The translations under genes were made by a program, and so were the position numbers. This document shows, piece by piece, positions 22,525 to 35,318 of a stretch of DNA of 64,000 nt; positions within the stretch are counted from its first letter, which is position 1, and every line of letters starts with the position of its first letter. The stretch spans positions 62,001-126,000 of the forward strand of contig WHVA01000229.1 in the NCBI GenBank assembly GCA_015179125.1. Direction: 5' to 3'. The notes beneath the pieces were generated by a model, which saw only the letters and a list, made by a program, of their open reading frames with translations, ran no database searches and was not told where the DNA came from. Source of the DNA: Gautieria morchelliformis (Eukaryota > Basidiomycota > Agaricomycetes > Gomphales > Gomphaceae).

Positions 22525-23916
22525 ATGGCCTCCAACCAGTCTTCCTCTCTTTCTGTACTCATCGAGCAAATGCAGATCAAGCTGAAGGTTCGTCCTGACC
22601 TTCGGGGAGCCCTGCGTGAAGAGGTGGAGGAGTGGGTTGCCGAGGCTGAAGAACTCCAGGTAAGAGGGCCCCCCTATCAAGTGTTTCGCTGACCACCCTA
22701 TCACAGGCCAAGCTTCGAACCACTTTGCGTGTCGAAGCGATCGTGGACCCCGAGGTTGAACGTCTGTTGGATGTGGACGACCTGGTGAGGGAGGTGAAGG
22801 GAGCGAAAGAGTGGCTAGGGAGTTTGGGTTTCATAGTTAGCCCAGAGTTTCTCGATGTCGAGATGAACGCGGTGCCGGGGCCGACAATGTTGCTAGGCCC
22901 GTTGAAGGAGCCCGAGGTGGTGGGGGGTGCTGCGAAGGAGCCCGGAGCCGAGGGGGACAGTATGAGGGAGCCTGAAAGTACGTGACACATGTTTGTTCGC
23001 TGGCCATCCTGACTCAAAGCTCTCTCGAAGATCCCGCTACCTATTGCTGGATCACCTGGACAATTGGCCACAGTCCAGCCCGTGAGCACAAAATGACAAC
23101 CCATGTTCCTGTCAACTGAAGACGAGGGCGAAAATGCCCGAACACCGAAGAAGGCTTGGAAGGAATGCACCTGAACTCCTTCGTTAGAGATCGTCGGGGT
23201 CGAGCCGACGCCTGGCCATCGTCGCAAGGGCCAGGCGAATGCGCAGGTTACTGAGTCGGACAAAATTCCACAATCAGTGGCGAAGCATGGTTATCCCGAG
23301 CATGCGTACCTACTCAGGTGGAACATTTATAGCGGGGTAAGCAGCCTACTTCGTTGAAGCAATTCACCTGATGACTGTGTGCTTCTCCGTAGCATGAGGT
23401 ACTGATGAGGCCTGGGAAGTGTGGGTGATGCCTTCACTATGGTCATGCCTGCAGCAGCGAGGCGGGAAAGATGTGTGGGCGATGCATTCGCGATCGCCAG
23501 GGTTGTGTCGCGGCAGAGGGTAAGTTTCCACCTTTTCCATTCCTCCTGCACCATCCAAACTCATGTGGAGTCCTTTTTCCTCCTCTAGAGTATGTGGCGA
23601 AGGACAAGAAGGATGGTCGAGAGCCAGAGGTGAAGGAGCGAGGGTCGAAGGGAAAGAGTAAGGGGAAAGCGAAGGATAAGGGATCGACAACGGGTCCGTC
23701 CTCAATTTCGTGGAAGGGCGTCCTTGGGAAGCTTGTTGTGTCCTCCTTCCGAGTATCTTCGGCTGATTCTCAGATACCTCCGAAGGCACCTGAATGTCTA
23801 TGCTGGCCGGCGAGGAGAGGGTGGAGGAGCTGGTGGAGAGGTTGGAGGAGCTGATGAGGAGTGTGTCCCGGAAGTTGAACGATTTAAGCGGAGAGGTTTT
23901 GGAAGTTTTGTCTTGA
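22525..23916 (+). CDS. spliced gene with Zn2Cys6-like double cysteine cluster and coiled coil
   Basis: Exon 1 (22525-22659, exactly 45 codons) begins MASNQSSSLSVLIEQM and is a charged helix ending EEVEEWVAEAEELQ. A 47-bp intron (22660-22706, GTAAGA...CACAG, branch CTGAC) leads in frame into exon 2 (from 22707), rich in DPEVERLLDVDDLV-type acidic helix. GTACGT at 22978 is a strong further donor. A later exon carries two clusters spaced CX2CX6C-X7-CX2CX6C, the second reading CGRCIRDRQGC, before GTAAGT at 23520. It resumes at 23588 with a Lys/Gly-rich linker. The last segment (23800-23916) is a coiled coil (ERVEELVERLEELM). The spacing resembles Zn2Cys6 DNA-binding proteins and a cysteine-cluster family I believe is common in Agaricomycetes. 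At least one interruption is visible, so the copy may be dead. It runs antisense to the adjoining LTR X and may be cargo of that element. Confidence 0.5.
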
Positions 23917-24179
23917 AGCCCTCGATGGTTCCCTAAGCCCTAGGTTCCTTCAGGGACTTCACGTGAAGCTAGGCAAGTTCCTATGATGTTTCGGAGACCG
24001 TGGCCTATGAGGGATTTTGAATGGAGGTGATAGTGAATGGGAATGGAAAGTGAGGCCATGCGAAGGCTGCCAAAGCGATCATTAAGTCCTCCAAATGTAT
24101 GAGTTGTGGGGGTTTTTCCAATGCCCAAGCACCATCCCCCCCTTTATGGTACACGTCGCCCCGACGGGTAAAATGCGTG

Positions 24180-24310
24180 GGGGTGGTTCGGGACGCAGTT
24201 GGAAGATGGAATGGTTCGCCATCCACATTGAACGTCTGTTCGTAGCCAGAATGATTCGGGATAGGAGTGAGAGAAGAAAAGAAACGACACCTGGTGGAAG
24301 GACCGAGGTG
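24180..24310. repeat. first part of a ~217-bp tandemly repeated unit
   Basis: The segment with CATTGAACGTCTG and GACACCTGGTGGAAGGACC recurs, diverged, at 26.65-26.96 kb. Element R (24316-26640) splits the array. Confidence 0.5.
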
Positions 24311-24315
24311 TAATA

Positions 24316-26640
24316 TTTTGGAATATGATGTCAACCAGTGCCTTTGAGAAAATGAAATGTATTGCTTAGTGGTCGAAACCACTGTATTCGCCTCTCTTCC
24401 GTGTGCTGACTAAGCCTATTGAGGCGCATCCAGCACTGATGAAAGAGAGTCACGTGACCGTGTCGACAGAAGATTGGTATCGACCCGAGCAATAGTCAGA
24501 TCAAAAGCGTTCGCTTTTGAGGTAGTATAGAGTAAACAGTGATAATAAACTCTCGACGAAGATTTGGAATAAACTATCAAGATCTGAGCTCTGTAGCTAT
24601 CAAACAAGACTACAGTGGTTTCAGGAGGCAGAATAATTGATTCTGGATGATTTCGTTCATACATTCGTACTAGCTATTTATACTATATTAATAGTAACTA
24701 CCAGTACTCAAGATATTGGACAGATGGGTCGAAAAGCTGCTTGTAACTAAGGGGTGACTAATTTATAGTCATAAAGTCATGGGGTGATGGGGATGGTGTT
24801 AGGTGTCATGACGCGGTTATTTCTCATATTCAGGCGCTCTGTTCTCCCGTTTCTCACTCCATCTCCATGTTCGCTCCGATCGCCATTATCATGTTCGGCA
24901 ACCGATTCTCATCATTCGCGCCAATTCCCATAGCCACACCGTCAAACGCGCGATTGACGTCTTTGAACTGACTTGGCAGTCATCGCTGGGCCTATCACCT
25001 CCTCTGCTCGACCCCCTTCCGATGGTGTTCTGACAAAATCGGATTGTCATGACCTGTGTATTTTTTGCACCTTGTTATCCCCATTTCCCTGCTCGGCTTC
25101 GCCCTCCACCTCAACCTCTCCTACTCTATTTTACCTCTGTTCGCCCTCCCCCGCATTTCACCAAACCACCATTCGCTGCTCGCATCATTTGCCAGCAGGC
25201 ACGCCATCAAATCACGATCGATATCCTCACCCGGCATGATGGCTCATCAGTAGCTCCATCGGCTTCTCAATCCAACCCCTTTTTGGTGTTCATATGAGCA
25301 GGGCGCATTCGCAGGACGTCCGACCCGTAGGTCGTGTGGGATCAACCCAGTAGATGAAGAACCCGTGCAGGGCAGTGTATATGCGGGTCCCAAGACATGG
25401 TTTTGTACACAGGTGTCTTTGCCACCTTCACTCTCCGTCGTTTCATGTTCCCCCTCTTCTCCCATTCTATTGTATGTTTATTTCATCTATGCTGTATCAT
25501 GACTGCGCACCCCTATCCAACCCTGACTCATGACGGCCTCTTTCCTATTCGCTGATACCTGACAAGCATTCGGTATAAGTAGTTTACACTCGCATGTATA
25601 TTCCCCAGTTCAATTATCATATGTCGTCCATCTTGTGCAAACTTGACCTCGCTGTGATCATCGTCTTGAGCCTCCTCTTGGAGATTTCTATCTTCGACCA
25701 GCAAAGGACTTAGGCATCACTGGTGAGTTCTCATACTTCATCTTCGTTACCTTAGCCTTCAAACTACTTTCTGTGCTGTTGGCAAAGGGCTCCGAAGGAG
25801 CACCTTCGCCAGCAAAGGGACCGTCGAAACTTAGACAGCCCTTCCGTGATATCTTGCACGTTACGTTGTCAAGTGGCACGGGCTATTTTGCTATGACTGT
25901 AGATAGGGCGAGCCCCGTTCCGGCAACCCTCTTGTTTCATGAACATTCATCGGTTCACTTATTCACCAAACGGCATACTTATTCGCACAAGTTATTCAGG
26001 CATTCGCTGTGTTCACTAATACACGATATTAACGCCTAAAAACCAATCTTGACATTAGGATTGTCTGGGCTTTGGAATAGAGATCTGTACCTAGTATACA
26101 AAGCCCCTGTCCACATGATGTTGAGAGAGTAATCAGTCAGTCGTGTCATGGAGCTCAAATAGAAAAATGGAGCTGTATCTGCCCTGCCTAGCATAAATGC
26201 TAGGCTTGGTGATGGGGCCGCTGTCTCTGTGCCTTTTCTGTGGGGCAGCTAATTGAGTATGTGTACTGTGGATGACTTCTCAAGTCGCTCCACAGTACCC
26301 TATATTCCAGCGCAGTCTATTGTCCTCTGCAGCGTTTGGTGCCCGTACCCACTCGGTGCCTGTGGCCTGGCGCCTGTCGACGTCATGGCCGATGCCATCA
26401 CTCGATAGGTGCGCCGTCCCTGATCGACTGCACGTGGTCGATGCCCGAACTCCTGTACATTGCCCAATCTATAGGTAATATAGCATGTCATAATTTCATA
26501 TGATCGTTGTCTGTGCCGACGTCCATCGTAAATATTATTTCTGTTTCTTTTCGACCTTTTCTTGTTTCTTTTTCTTTCTTTATTAGTTTTTCTTGTATAT
26601 ATAAAAGATTTGAGGTGGGATAATTGCATTTCACACAACA
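24316..26640. mobile_element. solo-LTR-like element 'R', copy 1, with LTR X nested inside
   Basis: Starts TTTTGGAATATGATG, ends TTTCACACAACA, and is flanked by TAATA on both sides (24311-24315 and 26641-26645). Its left part (24316-24798) and right part (from 26060) match, in order, the element at 52578-53515. The span between is a separate LTR X with its own target duplication. It shares with the other copy a near-palindrome TCAAAAGCGTTCGCTTTTGA at 24501-24520. Non-coding, old. Confidence 0.6.
24804..26054 (+). repeat. solo LTR 'X', right copy, plus orientation
   Basis: 1251 bp, TGTCATGACG... to ...AATCTTGACA, flanked by a perfect 5-bp duplication TTAGG (24799-24803 and 26055-26059). With no internal region on either side, it is a solo LTR inserted in element R. 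It is the inverted counterpart of 21105-22343. Confidence 0.75.
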
Positions 26641-26645
26641 TAATA

Positions 26646-26960
26646 GAGTGGTCCAATCGCCGTGTTCAGGACATAGCCCAAGGATAGCGGGGACGAATAT
26701 CGAGCAGCGATATGGAGGACTCGGCAGAGTGATGCTTGATAGGCTTTGCTGAGGTAGGAAATAGTGTGCCGTCCACATCGAACATCTGCGCGAAAACAGA
26801 AATATTTGGGATAGGAAAGGGCGAAGCAGTGACACCTGGTGGAAGGACCAAGATGTTGGGGGAAAGTCCAATCGCTGTGTTCGGGAAGTAGCCCGAAGAT
26901 AGCGGGGACGAGGATTCGGAATGTGTGTTGAAGGTAACTGAAGAGTGCAACTTTGTTCCA
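26646..26960. repeat. tandem ~217-bp units, right part
   Basis: GTCCAATCGC-GTGTTC-GG-A-TAGCCC-A-GATAGCGGGGACGA occurs at about 26651 and again at about 26868. Between them lies the GACACCTGGTGGAAGGACC block also seen at 24290. Open frames exist on the minus strand (for example PIPNISVFAQMFDVDGTLFPT), but I do not recognise a protein. Confidence 0.5.
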
Positions 26961-27247
26961 AGTGGCAAAAATATCCATTGAAGGAGAGTTGCTGAATGAG
27001 ACGAATAACTACATGTTCAGCGAACGATATGTGTAGTGGCTAGTGTACTAGGAAGGAAGGGGAAAGGCAGAGACATCGTTTGTTAATTGGGGCAATGTAT
27101 TTTTTTTAAAAAACCAGGATGAGAGGGGGAAGGGTTGGGGAGACCAAGAAGGTGCACATGAGTGATGATAGATGAATCAGGACAGGATAGTCAAAGCGAA
27201 CAGATACAGGGATTGTACAGAGCGGGTAGGGATAAAGTGATCCATTG
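26961..27247. other. short intergenic stretch
   Basis: Contains a T8/A6 homopolymer near 27110. No gene seen. Confidence 0.4.
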
Positions 27248-27947
27248 TTAACACCACAGAGGGATCGCGAGCGAATCTTCCGCGGGGGAGCTTTGGCTAT
27301 CTTCGGGGACCTCTTTGAGCATCACAACCTGAGGGTCGCCTTCGAGGGTGAAGATAGCCCTGCCAGTGGTTGAGGCAGGCTCCAGAAAGCGGCACCCCTT
27401 TGCATGATGTGTGGGGGGTTCGCCGCAATAAGGGCAAAGGCCTTTGGTTTTTGGTTGCTCTTTCTTGGCTTCAGTAAGACGTCCGGTGGCATAGAGGATG
27501 CCGGAAAGACCTTTCTGTTCATCGGGCTTAGCTGTGGCAGAGGGTCTGGGTCGAGCGTTAGCACGCGGTGTGGAGGAAGGTTCAGAAGAGGAAGGGGGAC
27601 CAATAGGGGTTGTAATCTGCTTTTCGCCTTGGCGCTCCCAGTAGCGATTGTCGATGCGAAGAACCTGACGTTTGAGATCGTCGAGGCATTTGGGACGTTC
27701 GTAGGAGAGCATGTGGTCTTTGATGCGCTCGGCGAGGCTGTTGTAGAAAGTGTCGTAAAGGGCAACATCGTTCCTAAGAGGACAACTCAGTGAATGTGGT
27801 CATGTGGCGATTGACACGATGGGTGTCGAGCATCTTGAGTCTGTGAATAGCTCGCTCGGACACCTGGATGATGTCAGCCTGGCCGAAAAGACGGTTAAGT
27901 TTGTCGACAAAGATAAGCCAGTTGCTCCGAATGGGAGGGTCTGGGAC
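27248..27947 (-). mobile_element. Ty3/gypsy family B gag remnant (fossil)
   Basis: Minus-strand gag sequence with a zinc-knuckle-like CPYCGEPPTHHAKGC and an upstream capsid-like region (SNWLIFVDKLNRLF). It is cut off directly by the 5' LTR of gypsy-A copy 2. Broken, with a few breaks. The family is distinct from A. Confidence 0.7.
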
Positions 27948-28449
27948 TGTCAGGGGACACCCTGTTTTCCATTTCCAGTTCCATTTCCAGTTCCGACACC
28001 ACACCCAGTTCCGCCTCCATTTCCGACTCCGCTTCCGGTTCCGATTCCATCTCCGCCTCCGCTTTCGGAAATGATTCCGCTTCTGGGAGAACTTCCACCA
28101 GTTCTGTTCGCCTTGCCAGTTCCACTCCAATTTCCGACTTCCACTCTCGGAACCGTGTCGGAAATCAAGCGACTCGCGTAATAGGTGGCATCAAGGGTCG
28201 ATCAAGGGTCAGGGTGGTCAGGGAGATGCAGGGTTGATGGCGGGTGCCAAGTGTTGTCCCTGGCTGCGCAGCGTAGTATAATACGGGCTTGCTGACATTG
28301 GGGGTCCTTAGACTTTTCTCTTTGGATTTCCCCTTGTCAGGTGAGAATCCCCTCTCTTGTATACTCTATGCATTTATACAGACTTTGGATTTCCCCTTCT
28401 CAGTTGTGTGGTAGTGTGATCTCCACAACTAGCTAGGGTTGCCCTTACA
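27948..28449 (+). repeat. 5' LTR of gypsy-A copy 2
   Basis: TGTCAGGGGACACC to GCCCTTACA. Matches 38698-39199. Confidence 0.88.
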
Positions 28450-30757
28450 GCAGAAAAGTCTCTCCCCTAGAGGACCGGTGGTCGTACCGCGCGTTGCATT
28501 CGCCATAGGTGCGTTCGGAATCGGAGACAGCGACTCGGAAATCGCAACCTCTTCCGCACACACAGCGTACAACAGCCCCTCTTCTTGCGTCGAGCTCCCA
28601 ACCTCGGAAATCCCGTCCCATATTCCTCCTTCCGACATGGATCCGGACGATCGTCTTCGGAATATGGAGGAGGAATTGATGCGGAACCGGATGAAGACCG
28701 ACGCAATTGAAACAGCCTTACAAGCGATTTTGGCTAAGTTAGATATTCCACAAAGTGGTGGAAATGAAATGCTGGATGATCCGGATTTTGGAAAAGCGGA
28801 ACTAGCGGAAGAGAGAAAGTCCGCGAAGTTAGCAAAGGTCAAACCCGCAACTCCGGCGGACTTTGACGGAGATCGGGAGAAGGGACGCACATTCTTCAAC
28901 ACATGCAGCATCTACTTCGCAATTGTCGGAGACCTCTTTCCGAACGACCAGGCTCGGATTCACTGGGCATTGTCCTTTTTCAAATCGGACCGCACAGCCC
29001 GTTTTGCAAACAAGGTGATCCGACATGAAGCAAAGGGCAAGGGGAACTACTTCCAGGACTGGGACGCCTTCGAGAAAACATTTTCCGACCAGTTCTGCCC
29101 AAAAAACGAGCAGCTCACAGCCCTTACAAAGCTTGAGGGGACCAGCTGGTACCAGGCCAAGGATCCGGTCGATGACTATATCGATCGCTTCCAGGAGCTC
29201 ATCGACCTTGCGGAATATGACGACGACAAGACGATCATCATCAAATTCCAACGAGGACTTGATCCGACACTCCAGAACCAAGTTGCGCTGCTTGGGGATG
29301 GAGCTCCGGATTTTGATGACCCGGAAGGGTGGTACCAAGCTGCGCAGAAGGTGTCTCGGAACAGAGAGGCAAATGAGGCCTTCGTGGAGACGAGCCGGAA
29401 CATGACACGCAGTTCCACTCGTCCTACTCCACATGTGCCAAAACCCGGAAGCGCATTCATTCCCACACGGAAAATATTTCCGATGCTTGCTCCGCCTGCT
29501 CCTATTAGGAACCATAGCCCTCCTCCCTCGAAGAGTGGCCCTGCCCCGATGGATGTTGACTGCATGCCCGGAAAAGGCCCCGGAACTATCACCTGCTTCC
29601 GATGTCGGCAACCAGGCCACTACGCTCGCGAGTGCCCCCAAGCCTTTGATATCCGGCTTATGACCACAGAGGAGAAACTCGAGCTCCTTCCAGAGTTCCT
29701 CGCACTTGCGGACATAAGCGGAGTGCCCACTGTGGAAGGGATTTCCGAAAATGCGGAACATGGTCCACCGGAAGCGGAAGATGCGTCGGATTTTGTGACA
29801 CGCAGCGGGTGAGATGTGTGCCCCTGCTGCCTGTACATAACCAGTTTGCCTGTCCTGAAGTAGAGAATGAAAAGCAGCCCCCATTCCCCTCACTTCGTAC
29901 AGACCCACCGGATAAAGTCACACAAAAGCCAAATCCAACACCCCATCCATCCCGCATCCGCCCGTGGGAGAAACACCTTCCGAAGCGCTATGTTGTTGCT
30001 GCCACCCCTGGCCCCAAGTCACTAGTCATTAAGGTGGAGATCCAGACCACAGATATGGTGGAAGTCAAATCCGGACCCGCCCTTGTCGATTGTGGGGCCA
30101 CTGGTCAGTTTATAGACTGGGATTACGTGGAACGGAACCGACTGACCACGTGGAAGTTGCAACCTGCAATCCCGGTGTTCAATGTGGATGGAAGCCCCAA
30201 TGAGGCAGGGTCCATCACGGAGATAGTGGACACAATTCTCCACTACGATGGACACTCAGAACACACTTCCTTTGCAGTCACCAGCCTGGGGAAGCAGGAC
30301 ATCATCCTCGGGTTTACCTGGCTTCAGGAGCACAACCCGGAGATCAATTGGCAGACTCGGAAGGTACTGATGAGTCGATGTCCAGCCAAGTGTCACATGT
30401 GCAGGTTGGAAGTGCGGAAGGAGCGCCAGGAGCAGCGGAAGACCGAACGGCTCATACAGACATGTCGTTCTGGCCCCCATCCACTGCTTGCAGAAGAAGC
30501 CTCGGAAGCGGAATTTGAACCGGATCCCACTTCCGATTCCGATTCAGATTACGACTCGGCCCGGAAGACATTCTGGCGGAAGGGGAGCGCTTGCTGTACG
30601 TAAACCTTCCGCCGGAAGCGGAACACATCTGCGCCACTGGAAATATTTCGCAACACCTTGCTGAAGCCTCCAAGAGGCATGATAGAGTAGAGGCGGAAAT
30701 TCCGGAGTACCTGCGAGAGTTCGAGGACGTCTTTTCCAAGGAGTCATTTGATACCCT

Positions 30758-31255
30758 TGTAGAGGACAGGAATTATAGGCAGTAGGTATGGACTTGTTAT
30801 TCAAAAGAATAGACTAGAAATCAATTCACTCTCTCAGTGAATTTAGTGGTCACTCTAAATATATTATACACTACCTAGAAATCAATTCACTACAGAGGAT
30901 TTCTAGGTCAATAAATGCAAAGACTACTAGACTAATTTACTTGCCTCTCTCAGTGAATTTAGTGGTCACTGAGAGAGGGGGAAATGTGTTCCACTGCGCA
31001 TGTACTACTACCCGGCCCTTTAGCGCCCAAGAGCTCGCGCGTCGAAGTCATTTCAGACTCCGCTGGGTGCAGCCGCTTGTGAAAGTAGGAATAACAAGAT
31101 GAAATAGAGAGATAAGGAATGAGTGGAAAATTTCGAAAATAACCAGAGAAATGGATGCATAATACAAGAACAATGTGAGAAGAAATTGGAAGGCCACACA
31201 ACAAATTGGATATATTATGCTTGATTTTGGTGCAGGAGCATAAATGCACCCAACA
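30758..31255 (-). repeat. 3' LTR of copia copy 2
   Basis: TGTAGAGGACAGG to CACCCAACA on the plus strand. The purine tract (reverse complement of CGCCCCCTCAAGCTT) follows at 31256. Confidence 0.9.
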
Positions 31256-34200
31256 CGCCCCCTCAAGCTTAATATATTCCAATTTGCTCGTTGAGAATCT
31301 TCACTCTAGGACTAGGAAGTCCTTTAGTGAGGATATCTGCCAACATTTGTTCGGTTGGCAAATAAACGAGCTTGGCTTGTTGATTTTGATTATATCTCGA
31401 AGGAAATATAATCGGATGTCGAAATGCTTGGTTCTCGTGTGTTGTTGGGTGCCATACGTGATGGCAATGGCTGATTGATTGTCTGAATAAACTTGGATGG
31501 GTCTGTTCAGTGGTTGGAATATTTCAGAAATAAAATGGCGCATCCAAAGAGCCTCTTTGCCCGCATGGGTCAGGGCGACGAATTCGGCTTCAGTTGATGA
31601 GAGGGCTACTATCGACTGTTTCTGGCAACTCCATGAAACAGTGCCTCCATCAATCTGAAATAAGTATGCCGAATACGAACGCCTATGACTCTGTGAACCC
31701 CAATCCGCATCTGAATACCCCATCAAGCCGTCTTGATTTCTTCCAAGTGTGAGCTTGTAATGCTTTGTGCCTTTCAAATATTTGAAGACACGTTTGACTG
31801 CATTCCAGTGTGTGCCACCTGGATTTTCAAGGAATTGCGAGAGTAATGACACCGCAAATGCAATGTCAGGTCGAGTGGCTACAGCCGCCCACATCAGTGA
31901 TCCTATAGCTTGCCTGTATGGAAACTTCGACATGGCTTTCTTGCCTCTCTCTGTAGAAGGACATTGGTCTTTAGATAATTTTACGGCTGGATCAAGAGGC
32001 GTAGCATAAGTCTTTGCATCTTCGAGATTAAATTTTTTGATGATCTTCTCGATGTATGCAGGTTGTGAAATTGCAATGGTCTTCTTCTGCCAGTCTCTTT
32101 CGATTTTGAGATTCAATAGCCAATGAATCTCGCCTAGATCTTTCATGCTGAAGACCTGAGCAAGATCTCGTTTGACTTCGTCCAGGACTGACTGATTCTC
32201 AGCTGTGATGGTAAGGTCGTCTACAGCTGTTGCAATGATCACATGCCCCTTTCCGCCACGTCTATAAAATACAGCCCCGTCTGTGGCTGACGTAGTGAAT
32301 CCTAACTTGTGGAATTCACCACTTAGACGTTTGAGGAGGATAACCGAGCAACAGGTGAGTATGTCTCATCATAGTCGACTCCAAACTTCTGTGTGAAGCC
32401 TTGGGCGACCATTCTCGATTTAGGCATTATTGGTTTCCCTTGTGGATTACGCTTCCAAAGGTAGACCCATTTATTACCGACAATGTTGGCTCCAGGAGGT
32501 GGTTTGGCTCGTTCCCACACTCCCTTGTCGATTAGGGCCTCATACTCTTTGTCCATTGATTTCTTCCATATAGGATTATTCAGAGCTTCGTCTGCATTGC
32601 TAGGTTCAATTTGACTTAAATCCGGCGCCTTGTTATTGTTTTGACCGTCGGTTAGAAACGCACTGATGGCACACTCATAGTTACTGATGCCATCAATCTC
32701 GGAGGATAATTCTTGGTCGGATAAAACTTCTTTATGGTCCTCAATGTCCTCGTAAGCTAGCGTAGTCATATGTGCGCCAGCTTGTCTCTGGGTTTGAGAT
32801 CTTGTTACGGGACCTGATGGGGCCGGCTGCACTTGTTGTTGACGGATCCTTTCGCTTCTCCTTATCGGTTCAGCTTCTCTAGGTCTGTCATCAACTCCCT
32901 GAATAGGTTGCAGCTTTTCAAGATATTCCTCCGGTGCACTTTCATCAATTTCTTCGATCTTTGCCTCTTCGCTGACTAAGCGACCGGGCACAGGCACTGA
33001 TGCCGGAATGGCCTTCTTCTCTTCTTTAGACGTAGGTAGCTTGGATTCCTCAATAGAAATGATTGGGACCTTTCCCTTCTTCATCTCTGAATCAAAGACA
33101 ACGTTCCGCTCGACAGAAACTTTGTGCGAGTCAGGCCAATAAACATAATGACCATGGCTCTGCGCAGAAATTCCTATCCACCGAGCTCTCTTGGCACGAG
33201 CTGCCAATTTATCTCCCTGAGTGACTTTGACATAGATTTCAGTTCCCCACGCGTGAATGTCTTTGAGATTCGGTTTTTCATGGTGAATCATCTCGTAGGG
33301 CGTTTTATCTGGTAGAGCTCTTGTATGCGTCCTGTTCCTAAGATAATTGGCATGCTGTATCGCATAGCCCCATAATATCTTAGGAAGGCCTGATTCTAGC
33401 AGCATGGCACGAGTTCTCTCAGTGAGAGTTCGGTTCAGGCGTTCCGCAACACCATTGGACTCTGGTGTGTCATGTACCGTCAACTGATGCTTCGTGCCTT
33501 GTTTGGCTAGATGCTGTTCGAATTCAGAGCTCGTATACTCGCCCCCTCGATCAGAAACAAGTGCCTTGATGTGTACATTTCTCTGTCGAAGCATTAAAGC
33601 CTCATAGAGCTTGTACTTTGAAAATGCTTCTGATTTGTTCGCCATGAGATAGATCACCGATTCTCTTGAGTAATCATCGATAAAGGAGACATAATATGAC
33701 TTCTTATCGATTGTGAGGTGCCTTGCAGGTCCCCAGACATCAGAATAAATTCTGTCACCGAATTTTGATGTTCGGTCTCTGGGTTCTCGAGGAAGAGGTT
33801 TGCGCGCAATCTTGGCCTGAATACATGCATCACAGACAATTCTATCGCCTGTGGAGCTCAGTTCAATGCCCAATATCATGCCATGATTTAATAGATGTTG
33901 TAGGGACTTCTGCGAGATATGCCCCATCTTTTGATGAATTTCCATGGCAGATAAACACATATGGGCTTGAGCACTTGGTGACTGGAGGTCTAGTCGATAT
34001 AAGCCATTGACTTTCGGTGCTTGCATCAATACTTTTCCAGCAGCATTAGATATTGTGCATTTCTGGCCACCAAGTCGAATGTCGTAGCCAGCATCATCGC
34101 ACCGACCGATCGAGACGAGGGTAACAGCAATTTTGGGTGCATAGTATGTATCTTGCAACGTGACTTCTACTGTTCTATCTCCAACCTTATTGGATAATAC

Positions 34201-35318
34201 GAGCAGTCCTGAGCCGAAGGCATCAAAAGTACCTTTGTTGGCTGCTCGGATAGTCCTCGGCTGTGAGAATTGACAGTAGTTCCTCAATAAATTTTTGTGA
34301 GGAGTCATATGCGATGTCGTTCCGGTGTCGAGTATGACTATAACTCCTGAGGATGTGCTCAAATTGAAATTAGAGCACTCGTCGAAATTGGTGAAGGCAA
34401 GATGCCCATCACCACTTTCCTCAGAAGTAGACTCTTCTTCGGCAACATTCGCTTTTGCTTTACCCTTCTTCTTCTTCTTGCCTTTGGCTTTCTTCTTTTG
34501 ACGTGGTCCTTGACCTTCTTTACCACCTCCTTTAGCCCAGCAATTTTCGATGGAATGTCCAGGCTTCTTGCAGTTGGTGCATACATGCGCCTTCTGCCCC
34601 TTCTGGTCCTTCTTAGTAGATGAACCAATAAACACCTGCTCTTCTTGCGGGAGTGTTTTCTTCCTGTCATACTGAGCCTTTAGTACCCTAATAATATTAT
34701 CAGGGACCAATGGCATCCCGCATTCTTCAAGCGAAGTTGTAAGGGCATTCATGACTGCCTCATAGGATGGTGGAAGTGACGCAAGGATTATGTCCATGAA
34801 TTCTTCTTCAGAAACTCTAGCTCCCATCTCATTAAGACGAGCATATAGGTCTTGGGCCTTGTCCAAGTGATCTCTCAAGTCTCCATCCTCAGGACATCTC
34901 ATACTGCGGAGTTGTCTCTGCAGGCTGGTGAGGACCATCTTGGGCTTTTTGGTCATTTCATTGACCAGTGCATCCCAAGTCTCTTTTGCTGTCTTCTGCT
35001 TCTGTAGCATCAGGGCTAATGACTCTGACACTGAGACGATGATTTGGGTCTTGGCTTGTCCTTCTCTAGCAAGGTATCTCTCCAGCTTCTCCTCGGCCTT
35101 ATCCATCTGAGTTTCCTCAGCTTCTGTTAGAATATGGCCTGGGGGCATGACTGGAGGATCAGGAGGTCGAGTGACTCTCCCTTCTACATGCTTGAGCAGA
35201 TTTTTGGACTCGAAATAGCTGATGAGAGTGGCTCGCCACAATGGCCAATTACTTCCATCAGTAGCAAGCTTCTCAACACCCAATAGCTTCTCAGAAGTGT
35301 CTCCGGGGCCCATAACCC

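Noticed and set aside
22577-23263. Minus-strand frame of 228 codons
   Set aside because: It is antisense to the exons of the spliced cysteine-cluster gene, whose introns and phases are convincing on the plus strand.
21105-26054. A 4.95-kb DNA transposon with 1.25-kb terminal inverted repeats
   Set aside because: The right repeat has its own 5-bp duplication (TTAGG) immediately around it and lies inside another element, and the left repeat adjoins a polypurine tract. They are two independent LTR copies in opposite orientation, not the ends of one element.
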